Assembly: GCA_037893245.1 (NCBI GenBank)
Contig: JBAIAA010000238.1
Location: 1,178,001 to 1,242,000 of the forward strand
DNA: 64,000 nt
Direction of reading: 5' to 3'
Source of the DNA: Crossaster papposus
Taxonomy: Eukaryota; Echinodermata; Asteroidea; Velatida; Solasteridae
This document shows, piece after piece, positions 23,429 to 33,084 of the stretch. The translations under genes were made by a program, and so were the position numbers. Each line of letters starts with the position of its first letter. Within the stretch, counting starts at the first letter, position 1. The notes under the pieces are model-generated. The model was not told where the DNA came from. It made no database searches and saw only the letters and a list, made by a program, of their open reading frames with translations.

Positions 23429-23768
23429 TTATAACACCTCACTCACAGATTCTGTGTCTTGATTGGCCGAGAGCGCGTCACGTGTCACTTGCTATTTTTA
23501 CTATTTTTTACTTGAGCTATCCAAAAAGACTATACCACGCAAAAAGGACCATGCGCTGTAGCAACACACGAACTATGCGCATATAGCAACGAAAGCGTGA
23601 CTGAAACCCAGACGTGTGTTTCGGTGCATTGCGTAAACATTGCTCTATCACCCTCGCACCCGTTCATCAAGGCAACAAAGTACACGTATGATCGTTTGAT
23701 CACTGAATTCAGAGATTTTTTGTCATTACTATACTTTCAGGAAGCTTAAATTGTGCAGAATCTGTGAG
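23429..23768 (+). repeat. MITE with TTATAACACC terminus, right-truncated copy
   Basis: Matches 4579-4920 almost throughout but stops at CAGAATCTGTGAGT, so the right terminal repeat and the adjacent H2 hairpin are missing. Confidence 0.65.
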
Positions 23769-24439
23769 TAACATCAATAAGCCGACGCGCGCGATTATTT
23801 CTAACGAAACTCGATCCCAAGTGGGTTCAGGACGATAGTACCGGGAAGCACACCCACGCATTTCCAGCCTTGACAGACATTTCTGGCCTTGCCCGTAGCG
23901 TGTTTATGCGTCATCCGTTTTGAATCTGGGGAAAACTTTGCGTTTATATACGTCATCGTGCGCAAACTGGTTAACACTTATTCTTAACAAACACTTAACA
24001 CTTTCTTACTTTTTCTTATTAAATATGGTTAGCAGACATAAAGAATAAAAATATTGATCAATCTGAAAATTGTCCCGTTCACTAATTGGCATTTTTGAGG
24101 TCTGTGCATGGTTCGGTCACATTTTGCCAGAACGCCTCACAATAGCCAATAAGCGCATACTTTTTGCCAGAGTGGTCACCCACCTCGCTTTTTTGTTCCA
24201 TTATTTGTAGTCACCCCATCTGCCCATCAGGCCAGATCCCTGAGACATTTTTGTCCATGACGCGACGGCTCATAATGTCTGCTGTCTGCAAAGTCACCGT
24301 GACTGTGACGTGCCGATCAAGAGCTCCCAAGCCAGTCAAAGCCCGACTGTTTGTTTTCTGTAGTAAGATGAAGACGGGAGAGACAGAAACATAGACAGAA
24401 ACATTTTAGGTTACATAACATGTACACATGTACACGTAC

Positions 24440-24925
24440 CTCAAGCCGTGTTCGCACTGGATTTTTTTTTGGGAAGGTTTTACTGAGACGATTGTAAAAT
24501 AAAAAATGGTCAAATGTTACCACTGTTCGCACTTGGACTTTCGACACGGGAAAATTTTACCGAGACCGCGGGTGAAATAGCCGAGCTGTCATTATAATGA
24601 CTCATGAAGGCGAATGTGATCACAATGCGATGTGCATGCATCAGCGCGCGCACGGAAACAATGCAAAGGGCGCATGCGTGGTGTCTTGTGTAGCATGAAA
24701 TCGCAGTAAGGGGCCGGATGTCTGTTTTTCTGAGACGCTTTTACCTACTCGCGCTGTTCGCACTGGACTTATTGTCTAGGGAAAAGTTACCTGGGAAGTT
24801 TGTCCCGGGCAGCAGTTTGCAGGTAAAAGTAACCACTGGACTCGGGGGAAAACCGAGAGGAAAACGTCCTAGGCTGTCCGCACTGGACTTAAAATGGGAA
24901 AAGTACCCATCGTCTCCCTGGTACG
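24440..24925. repeat. Degenerate repeat with four GTTCGCACTGGA units
   Basis: The motif GTTCGCACTGGA (and GTCCGCACTGGA) recurs at about 24449, 24530, 24763 and 24877, each followed by a GGGAAA-rich tract and TTTTACC-type sequence. It directly replaces the exon 1 position in the inverted upstream segment at 24930-25640. Confidence 0.5.
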
Positions 24926-24929
24926 GTAC

Positions 24930-25140
24930 GGTATGATGAGCGTTGATCACGTCTACGAAATTACTTTATGTCGTCCTAGGTTTCCACAGTAACCGTAACA
25001 ATAGCTATTGTGTGGAATTGGTTTGCATGGAAGTCAATTTATTAAATGTCCTTCACGATTATAATTCCAGCGTAACTGCCTTTTTTATAACGAGATACTC
25101 GCCGATTGATAAGCGTCGTTTATTTGCCTGCAGGTAATTA
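24930..25140 (-). promoter_or_regulatory. Inverted copy of the array promoter/leader, no exon 1
   Basis: The minus strand repeats the block seen before exon 1 in other copies: CGAGTATCTCGTTATAAAA (TATA at about 25085-25094), ACAATAGCTATTGT, CCTAGGACGACATAA and GTGATCAACGCTCATCATAC. It stops where exon 1 should start. The flanking 25300-25740 is the inverted counterpart of spacer sequence at about 2620-4100. This explains why copy 3 has no exon 1 in the expected place. Confidence 0.6.
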
Positions 25141-25531
25141 TCGGGCGTGTTTCATTTCTAGACGTCACCTCGTGTTTGCCTAAGTAATTGCCTAGTTTGT
25201 ATGGATAAGAATTGAAGTTCTCCCATACCTGTTCCACGTCAGCGTGCTTTTCTTAACGAAACGGTACTCGACCTTGGTGCGCATTTAATTACAAATTTAT
25301 TGATAAATATTCTGTGGTCTAGTCAAGCAATCATAATGTATGCTGCCAAAAATAATTCCCAAAAGAAAACGTGTACAAAATGGTAAAACTAAAACTAACA
25401 AAAATTCTTTTGAAGAATTTCACGGGTAAAACTCCATGACTGTTCTTGAACTAAGAATGGTTACCTGCCTCCAGATCACATACGGTTCGTATACGTATAA
25501 CGCTAGCGAACAGGTCATTTCAGTTTATGCT

Positions 25532-25562
25532 CTGACGACGGGTAGAACCTACTGCCCGAAAC
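25532..25562 (+). other. Hammerhead-like core in the inverted segment
   Basis: CTGACGA, CGGGTAGAACCTACTGCCCG, AAAC: core order correct and helix II fully paired. It reads on the plus strand because the segment is inverted. Confidence 0.45.
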
Positions 25563-26098
25563 GTTGAGTTTCCTCTGGTTCTTTTTAGAACCACACACAT
25601 TTACAATAGAAACTGAACACATGATGCTAGTGTATCTCAAACAAGCAATGTGTAATATACTTCTGATAACCAAACACATGGCCTTCTAAGTTCTAGTGTT
25701 CCAATCCGTTCGGCTTCCAATAGACATAATTAGAAGCCCTCGGAAAACGTCTTTTAAAATTTCTGTCTGGTTCTTCTTTTACCTCAGCTACTGATTTTAT
25801 GAAGGATTTCTTGAAAACTTATTGCTTAGCCGTTTTTTACACGAAATTCGTGTTATCTGATTACAAAATCTCTTCTAATGTGAAGCTAAATATTGTTTTT
25901 ATAATTATTTTTTTCACAACCAAATAAAAAACAGATAAAACATGCAGAAGTATTGTTTACAATCTTTTTCCTTAACAGATTCCTAAACGACATTGTACTT
26001 CAACCTGAACATATTGCCGCGTGTGGCTACCCTAACTATTTAAGTCACCTCCCCACTGCACGTAATTTTATGTCGTAAATCCATGTCCTACTAATGCC

Positions 26099-26830
26099 TA
26101 ATGGCCCAGTCACAATGTCGGCGATCTGTCGGGGATTAGTTTGGCCGGGGGTCGTCGTAGAAAATAAAGAATCCTTGAACAATCCTAGCAATAATCCTAA
26201 TAAAAGTGGAGCAGTCACATTGTCTGAGATTTGTTCAAGGATTTTGACCCGGTTTTGTCGAAAAATCGTGGGATTAGCCTCCGATCGCCTCCGATTGCAT
26301 CGGAGACGATATCTGCAGCAAGAGCGTCTCAAACTTTTAGCGATCCGATCGGAGGCGCCCTTATATACACGGCGGTTTACTACGATTCCACCGTACGATT
26401 CGTCGGAGACGATCACAGAAAGCGTACGAATCGTCGCAGGGCGCCTCCGATTCAGTCGGAGGGCGCCGGAGACCACTCGCAGACATTGAATCTCAACCTG
26501 AATTTCCAATCCTACACAGAATCTTGCGACTAGTCTCAGATTATTCGGAGGACGCCTCCGATTAATCGGAGGGCATCGTAGGTCATCGGAGATTGTGTCT
26601 GGGATGCCCAAAATGGGTGAAAAATCTTGCGAGCAATCTTAAAATTTTAAGTTCAAAGTTGGGGACCGCGACGGGTGTGGCGATGCCTAAAAAATCTGCG
26701 ACAAGCCGCAGGCGTCCGGAGAGCGCCTCCGACGGGTGCAAAATCGTGAGATCTGTCTCAAGATTTTGTTCAAATTTCCCGGTTTTACCCATCGCCGACG
26801 CATCGCAACTGATTTGTGACTGGCCCATAA
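26099..26830. repeat. MITE-like element with TAATGGCCCAGTCACAA termini
   Basis: The left end TAATGGCCCAGTCACAATG and right end ATTTGTGACTGGCCCATAA are inverted copies. The interior is unusually rich in CCTCCGAT / ATCGGAGG half-palindromes. Both strands are open for long stretches, which here reflects composition, not coding. Confidence 0.65.
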
Positions 26831-26998
26831 GTTGTGATGGTGCAACAGTTGTGTCGTAATGTCTTTCGGTTGCACGAAAGTTGTCTTACACCACACGTAA
26901 GTCAGAATGCGTACGGCAAGGAAGTTAGTACATGTCGTAAGGCATCGATGGTGCAACCCATTTTCGTTTGTAACTTTAGTACAGCACTTAAGACCGTT

Positions 26999-27640
26999 GG
27001 CCCCAGGAGCCAATTCCATAAAAGCATTCTAAACCTAGTTGGTTGCTAACTTCCTTTCTATCTCTAGTTACTTGCTAAATATATTCCATAAAACCATTAT
27101 ACGCTTAGCAAGGTTCCTAGTTGCTTGCTAAAAAATTAGAATAGGTTTGGGTTATGTCTAAATCCTTAGCACCATTCTAAGTCACTTTCAATCTTTCATC
27201 TTTTGGGAATTTGTATTGACCTCCTTATGCGCAGAGTCAAGGACAGATTTTCCTGAGTCGAGTAATTATAAGGCTTCTTTCCTCTTTTTTGATTTGAAAC
27301 ACTCTCTGAATTAGCCATTTCTGAAACATGTGCTTAGGCCGATACAAATGTACATACCCTAAATAGGGTACAGAGGAATGCATTGACAATACAACCCACA
27401 GCATAACCTGATTTGAACTCTTTCCCTATTGTTAACTCAAACTGACCATGCACTTTGGCGATTATGCAAACCCCACACCATTCTAGCAAGCTGCAAGCAA
27501 GCAACTAGTAAGAATGTTTCATAGAATGGTGTTATGGAATGCGATTTAGTTGAATGCTAGCAAGCAACCAACTAGGCATTTGGAATCTTGCTAAAACCTA
27601 GTAATATACTAGGTTAGAATGCTTTTATGGATTTGGGCCC
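26999..27640. repeat. MITE with GGCCCCAGGAGCCAATTCC termini
   Basis: The left end reads GCCAATTCCATAAAAGCATT and the right end AATGCTTTTATGGATTTGGGCCC. The interior repeats AGTTGCTTGCTAA and TAGCAAGCAACCAACTAG. No coding capacity. Confidence 0.65.
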
Positions 27641-28326
27641 TAGTTCCTAATGACTGGAGTGGCCCCTAGTGAACTCCTTCTTGAAAAGCGACTATACCAG
27701 TTCAAAACACAATATGTCATTGAGAAATACAAACAAATTGAACGAAATAGGTCGACAGCTTCATATGGAAGTTAGAAAAAGAACAAAAATGTGCCTTCCA
27801 AAATCTCCACGTGGCAGTTCGCAGGGTAATTTAATGAGCTTATGAATTTTGCCAATGTTTCGAAATATATCAAACATATTTTACAATAACTTACGTCTCT
27901 CGGGTTAACTTACGTCTTTCATTTTACTACTGGACCCACAGCCTTAGTCAAGGCGCGTTCGTCGTTATCCGTCAGCTGTCGTTATCCGTCCAGAAATACA
28001 CGCCACGCGCGCCCTGCGTATAGAGGGCGCTCATAGCGCGCGGTGCAAAGATACAGCGCGAACTGCGACCTCACACACGGCCACTATTTATGCAAATCAA
28101 CTGAAACTACTTTTGCGCCTTGGATCAATCATTTTTGAAATCTTATGTTTTTCCTATTTTTTGCGCCACATTTCTAGCGCATGACCTCGTATGCGAATAC
28201 AGATAAGTATAGGCGGGGCTAAGATGTGGAGTGTCTAATCACAACGCGGGTAATCCCGACGTCATCGAATAATAGATGCAATTACTCATTTTGCAGCATG
28301 ACATCAAGACAAATAGGCGGATATCA

Positions 28327-28520
28327 GCGTCGTCTGTCGTCTGAAGATCTGTCGTGTTTTGTTTTATTCTCCAGCGGATAAATTATCCCTCGAAGATTTT
28401 GACCCGAGCAGCGAAAGGCCTTAGTATCCTTTCTTTGTGGTCACGATGTTTTTGTGAATTTGCCGACAGGTTATGGGAAATCGGTCATTTTTCAGGCAGC
28501 CCTATTTTGCTTGGAGATCG
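28327..28520 (+). pseudogene. RecQ-like helicase N-terminal fragment
   Basis: One frame reads PEQRKALVSFLCGHDVFVN and then LPTGYGKSVIFQAALFCLE. This contains the Walker A pattern TGYGKS with the preceding Q-motif-like F.PEQ..A found in RecQ-family helicases. Compared with the minus-strand copy, one base is missing just before PEQ (TTTTGACCC for TTTTAGACCC), breaking the frame. No downstream helicase motifs (DEAH, SAT) are present. Confidence 0.65.
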
Positions 28521-28576
28521 CACGTGCGGCCATGTACATCAAAGGCCTATAGCTATAGTCGTCTCACTTTCCCGGC

Positions 28577-28826
28577 CGCGAAATTTTTTTCTGCAGGTAG
28601 GTTGGTACATAGTGTACATTTATTAGCCAATGAGAACACAGATGGTGTTGACGTCATCGATGATGCTCAAGTTGTCTGGGCTCTGACAGGGGTAAGGGGT
28701 TAGGGGTTAGGGTTAGGGTTAGGGTTAGGGTTGTCACAGATGACTCTAACATCATCGATGACGTCAACACCATCTGTGTTCAGATTGGCTAATGTACCAA
28801 CCTACCTGCAGAAAAAATTATCGCTT
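28577..28826. repeat. Inverted repeat enclosing telomere-type repeats
   Basis: Arms CTGCAGGTAGGTTGGTACA...ATCGATGATG (28577-28665) and the inverted copy (28749-28826) pair over about 75 bp, the left arm having a 12-bp insertion. The loop region contains about five TTAGGG units at 28690-28733. The other copy of the host element (33780-34020) lacks this insert. Confidence 0.8.
28690..28733 (+). repeat. Interstitial telomeric repeat (TTAGGG)n
   Basis: GGGGTTAGGGGTTAGGG followed by exact TTAGGG units, about 40 bp in all. TTAGGG is the animal telomere unit. Its place at the centre of an inverted repeat argues against it being a chromosome end. Confidence 0.9.
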
Positions 28827-29417
28827 CCCGCCCCTGACTGCATTAATGCGGAACACGCACGGCAATACGGGCCCTATTCCGAAGGCTGTGGGGGCATGTT
28901 TACGGCTGCGGAACCAACCTTCTAAATGATCTCAATATCGTAATTTTAACAGGGACAAGTGTCTTATATACTCAATAACTCCTCTAATTATTTTCTTGGC
29001 AAAATTCAGCCGGCAAGGCATTTAATTATCAGAGTTCTGCATTTTATCAGGGATCGTTTTTCAGCGTGTTTGGTCAGTTAATATAATTATATATAGATAA
29101 ATATATATATATATATTTATAGGGGGGTGGGGGGTGCCATGTATATTGATCATGTCATGTTTTAAATAGGTATATCTGTCTTTCTTGTATTTAATGTTTT
29201 TTTTTGTTTCTTTTTCTGTAGGGACCCAAATGGAAATAAGGCTATCCCAGGTTAAATCAACTGCTTTTGTGTTTCGTATTTTTTCGAGTTAACTTTTCGA
29301 GTTAACCTGAATAAATAAATCAAATCAAATCAAATTCTCATCTCTATTTGAAAAGTCATATGATATAATTTGGTTTGACTGGTCATTTATGTATTTATAT
29401 CTTGGGGTGTCACACAG

Positions 29418-29579
29418 CTTGCTCGTTCACTTTAGAGGCGTCCGACCCTCGCGGTGTCAAGTTCATCTTGCAGACGCTGAGGGCGCCTTTCCGGTTGGAC
29501 TTCGATGTGAAGACAGGCCATGACGCCACAATAAATCTGGCGGAGGAAAATACAGAAGCGTCCGTCTTTGCCAACATAA
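29418..29579 (+). CDS. Copy 3, exon 2: first half of the Methyltransf_FA domain
   Basis: A 162-nt exon after acceptor GTGTCACACAG, with donor A|GTGAGT at 29580. It has one codon more than other copies: SDPRGVKF in place of SAQGVTF. The rest (FRLDFDVKTGHDATINLAEE) is standard. No exon 1 is found upstream on this strand within the window, so the leader of this copy is unknown. Confidence 0.8.
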
Positions 29580-29803
29580 GTGAGTGTCAGTGAGCTATTG
29601 TTTGGTTACTCATTTGACCCTTTTTGAGGGTGAGGGTTGTATCGCAAGAGCCACAATGCGTGGGATCGACGGTCTGTAGTTCGTTAATTTGGTGGTGGTA
29701 TAGGGGAGGAGGGGGGGGGGGGGGGGGGGTTGCAACCTTTATTTCGTTTTGTCAAGCCTTTGAAACTTATTTGCCTTTAAAATATGCTTATTGATGAGAT
29801 ATG

Positions 29804-30981
29804 TATGGTGGCCCTGAAGGGACTACGCAGATCGTGAATATTGACGTCAATATTCACGACAAATTTCACGACTTTCCTCAAAGTCGCGAATATTGACGTA
29901 CAATTTGACGTCAATATTCACGACTTTCCCCAAAAGTCGCGAATATTGACGTCAAATTTGACGTTGATATTCGCGTCAAATTTCACGACTTTCCCCGAAA
30001 GTCGCGAATATTGACGTCAAATTTGACGTCAATATTCGCGACTTGCCCCCAAAGTCGCAAATATTTTGACGCGAATTGTTTTCCAGCAAGCTAGGTTTTG
30101 GCTAGTCTTGTTCCGGGGCGATCCGGCGATCGCGAATTTATTTTTATAAAATTATATTTTTCGGAATAATTACAGGATATCTAGCGCGATCATTTTGCTG
30201 GATGCTTAGAATCATAATTTACCTTCAAATTTTTGATGTCTGCAAATGGTGTATCCTTCCTTTAAGTTCAGTTCACGAGATTTGTAAGCATTTATCACTT
30301 CGGTCACGTCAGTGCAGAACTAATACACAGGTATAACTGCGTGCAGAACACATGCTGTAAAGGGATATCCTTTTACAAATCAAGTGCTCAGCAGTGCCAT
30401 AGAATCATAATTTACCTTCAAATAAGTAAGATATTTCTTAATAATTCGGTAGTAAATATTTTTGATGTCTGCAAATGGCGTATCCTACCTTTAAGTTCAG
30501 TTCACGAGATTTGTTTCTGAACTTGAAACAAATCCACTGATCTCTCGTGACAATCGAGGGCGCCCTCAATAAGCCCGTTTTCTGAGTATGGATGATCGAC
30601 GAACAACTGCATAGACGGACGGCGCGCCCCGGAGCAAGACTAGCCAAAACCTAGCTTGTTGAAAAAAATTCGAGTCAAAATATTTGCGACTTTGGGGGCA
30701 AGTCGCGAATATTGACGTCAAATTTGACGTCAATATTCGCGACTTTTGGGGAAAGTCGTGAATATTGACGTCAATATTGACGTCAATATTCGCGACTTTG
30801 AGGAAAGTCGTGAATTTTGTCGCGAATATTGACGTCAATATTCGCGACTTTCGGGGAAAGTCGTGAAATTTGACGCGAATATCGACGTCAAATTTGACGT
30901 CAATATTCGCGACTTTTTGGGAAAGTCGTGAATATTGACGTCAATATTCACGATCTGCGTAGTCCCTTCAGGGCCACCATA
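29804..30981. mobile_element. Foldback transposon with CRE-like arm repeats
   Basis: The termini TATGGTGGCCCTGAAGGG and CCCTTCAGGGCCACCATA are flanked by GATATG on both sides (29798-29803 and 30982-30987). The uninterrupted sequence GATGAGATATGACATAAATG exists in intron 2 of copy 4 (about 41525). Arms of about 310-330 bp consist of palindromic units built on AATATTGACGTCAA. The centre (about 30113-30650) holds pieces of MITE family A. No protein is encoded. Confidence 0.85.
30113..30495 (+). repeat. MITE family A fragments inside the foldback
   Basis: Two partly overlapping right halves of the family: one ends GGTGTATCCTTCCTTTAAG at about 30258, the other GGCGTATCCTACCTTTAAG at about 30495. 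The left terminus is missing. Confidence 0.6.
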
Positions 30982-31578
30982 GATATGACATAAATGTTGT
31001 GTCATTTATTGAGACACCGTACCAGGACCAATTGCAATAAACGATAAAAGAGGAGACTTGTGAAACGTAAGTCGGGTCTTAATATTAATTTGTAATGCGG
31101 CATGGTGGACGTTGTCGACGGTTCACGTTCCACGGACCAACTGAACCGAACGCGGCAACGTTATTGATGGCACTATTATTACGTAACTGCACGTAACACT
31201 CTTCCAGCTGTTTAAATAGGTTACAAAAATGCTTACAAGCTACAAGGTACACAAGTAAACAATTCATATAAAATCGTACAATGACGCCATCATGACGTCG
31301 CTTCAATGTTTGTCTATAACACATCCCGGTCTACCTACCAAGTTTGAACCAATCGGAACGACCGTTCTCTAGATATAGGACCCCTAAATGTATACACCTT
31401 TAAGATGGCGTCACGTGACCCCTGATGTCGACCCCGTCGCGTTTCTCTGCGAGACACGAGGTACCAATGAGGTCTTTACCTCAGTTAAAGCCTATAATCA
31501 GGTTGGAAAATCACAGAGACATTGCTGGGCTTCATATACCACACCGAAAATGTTGTTTAAAACTCTTTCATCATCCAG

Positions 31579-31706
31579 CTATTGACGGCTGGGCTGGACA
31601 GAAGTTAAGTCGGTCACCCGGGCCTGTTTCCACATTGACTCACCAGAATGCCACAAGTTGTTGGATGGGCGTTCAGACTCACATCGAGGCAGTTATGTCA
31701 ATGACC
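31579..31706 (+). pseudogene. Exon-3-like relic in intron 2 of copy 3
   Basis: Nucleotide similarity to the first 130 bp of exon 3 is evident (GGCTGGGCTG, GGGCCTGTTTCC, GAATGCC, TTGTTGGATGGGCGTTCA). One frame reads KSVTRACFHNDSPECHKLLD, the counterpart of KSVIRACYY..PSTECPSMLF. A five-base insertion upstream shifts this frame against GWAG. In copy 3 the alternative frame is closed before exon 3 by a one-base loss (GACCTTCTGGG). Confidence 0.6.
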
Positions 31707-31764
31707 TTCTGGGCTCCGCAATTTATAAGTTCATAACATCGAAACCCTTTGTTTTTTTCTATAG

Positions 31765-32090
31765 ACATAGGTGGCTGGTGGAACTCGAAGTCGGTTATCC
31801 GTGCTTGTTACTACTCTAACCCACCCTCAACCGAATGCCCCCATATGTTGTTTGGTGGGCGTTCACAATACAACGAGGCAGGTATCGTCAGTGGCACTGA
31901 ACGTCGCCCCTTCTGGGTAGAGTACAAACGGGGCGTGGTGACCGTCGGCAAAGGAGGACAGGATGAGGCCTTCCTAGAGTGGGACGCCGCTGCGCATCAT
32001 CGTCGCAACATATCAACGCCGGTATACGTTGGTATAAGTTCTTGGGACCAAGAACCAGCGGACTGGGTGTTCAATCAATTCTGTGCCTAG
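31765..32090 (+). CDS. Copy 3, exon 3: second half of the Methyltransf_FA domain
   Basis: A 326-nt exon after CTATAG, reading IDIGGWWNSKSVIRACYYSN with the long-loop form SNPPSTEC. It continues FWVEYKRGVVTVGKGGQDEA and ends NQFCA with TAG (other copies TAA). All domain residues are kept. Confidence 0.85.
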
Positions 32091-33075
32091 GAAACTAAAA
32101 GCACGCGGGTGAAATGAGGGTGATGTATAACAAGTTGAAAAGGCGGGCACAGTTCGTCCCGTTAAAATACAGTGGCGTCCATTAAACTGCCTGGAATTTA
32201 ATCTTTTACAGTGTAGTAGATGACTGAGACGTGTTAACATCACAGTTATTTTCACACGTGTGCTTATGGAAGTCACTAGTTATGGAAGAAACCAAGATAC
32301 CGAGAAACCAACTAAAAGCGGGCGGGTGGAAAATTAGGGTGGTTGATAACGAGTTGAAGAAAGGCACACATAGATGTACTTATAAACTTCTGTCTTAGGA
32401 TTAAAATAACTATAATTACAGCAATTAACCCGTAAACTCACCGAGATTGATGTCTGTTTTAGGTCTGTCGTAAAACATGCAGTTCTACATAACAGCGACG
32501 TGATGTCGTCACCGTTTTGACGGAGATGTGGATTTGGAAAAGCGTTTTAGGAGATAATCGCAAGAGAATTGTCTCCTATTTTAAAAGAAAACTGCAAAAA
32601 ATACTACTCTGCAACAACTTTTGCAGTAAGGAAACCTTCACATGATTCTATGAGAGGTGAATTTGTACATGAACCCAGTATTAACACGGTGGTTAATTGC
32701 ATCATTACCGTAATCAATATAATTAACGATGTGTTGCTTACAGAAAGAAGCATGTCAGCATTGTCAAATACAGTGTTTTAAAGCAAAATAGTGAACAAAT
32801 CGAAATCGAACAAAATGATAATTGTTGAAATGTGTGGCTCTTCGTGAAAACGAAGAATTGACGAGTACCCATGCAGACATTTTGGTAAACAGAAACATTG
32901 TAGTGGTAATGTGTTTAATTATTGGGATTTTAACTACCTCTCATAAATAAATTAGCCAAAATCAACCTTTGAGAAACACATTAATTATTGTTGTTTTAAA
33001 TGCACAATGTTTATTAAAAGACACGTATTTCCGACACCTGAGGCGCCATTTCAAAATTCAAAACAGAAAAAGTTA
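32091..33075. other. Spacer after copy 3, first part
   Basis: No gene recognised. Colinear with 43671-44510 and 55956-56800. Confidence 0.6.
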
Positions 33076-33084
33076 GCAGAACCC

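Larger units (their letters stand above)
18645..24430. other. Spacer after copy 2
   Basis: No gene recognised. It follows the unit spacer with rearrangements. There is a G run at 18796-18812, (TGTCT)n near 20344-20370 and, at 20167, the point where copy 5 begins its GPCR exon but this copy diverges. Spacer sequence resumes to 22190, where an insert of about 1.2 kb follows (22191-23428), then a truncated TTATAACACC MITE (23429-23768). The sequence 23769-24430 is unassigned. Confidence 0.55.
27939..29083 (+). mobile_element. TIR element with RecQ-like helicase fragment, copy 1 (right end lost)
   Basis: Begins AGCCTTAGTCAAGGCG with subterminal TTATCCGTC repeats and is the inverted match of 33085-34544. 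The right terminus is not found; homology fades near 29083. A foldback with telomere-type repeats is inserted at about 28577-28826. Confidence 0.6.

Noticed and set aside
26045-26611. A 188-codon minus-strand frame and overlapping frames on the plus strand.
   Set aside because: All lie inside a TIR-bounded repeat rich in CCTCCGAT / ATCGGAGG; open frames on both strands reflect base composition.
28690-28733. A chromosome end.
   Set aside because: Only about 40 bp of TTAGGG, enclosed by inverted arms and unique sequence on both sides.
29830-30960. A CRISPR-like or tandem-repeat array.
   Set aside because: The repeated AATATTGACGTC units are palindromic, lack unique spacers of constant length, and form the arms of a foldback transposon in an animal genome.
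31425-31736. A separate 103-codon gene before exon 3 of copy 3.
   Set aside because: It coincides with the exon-3-like relic and is better explained as decayed duplicate sequence; frames differ between copies upstream of the relic.
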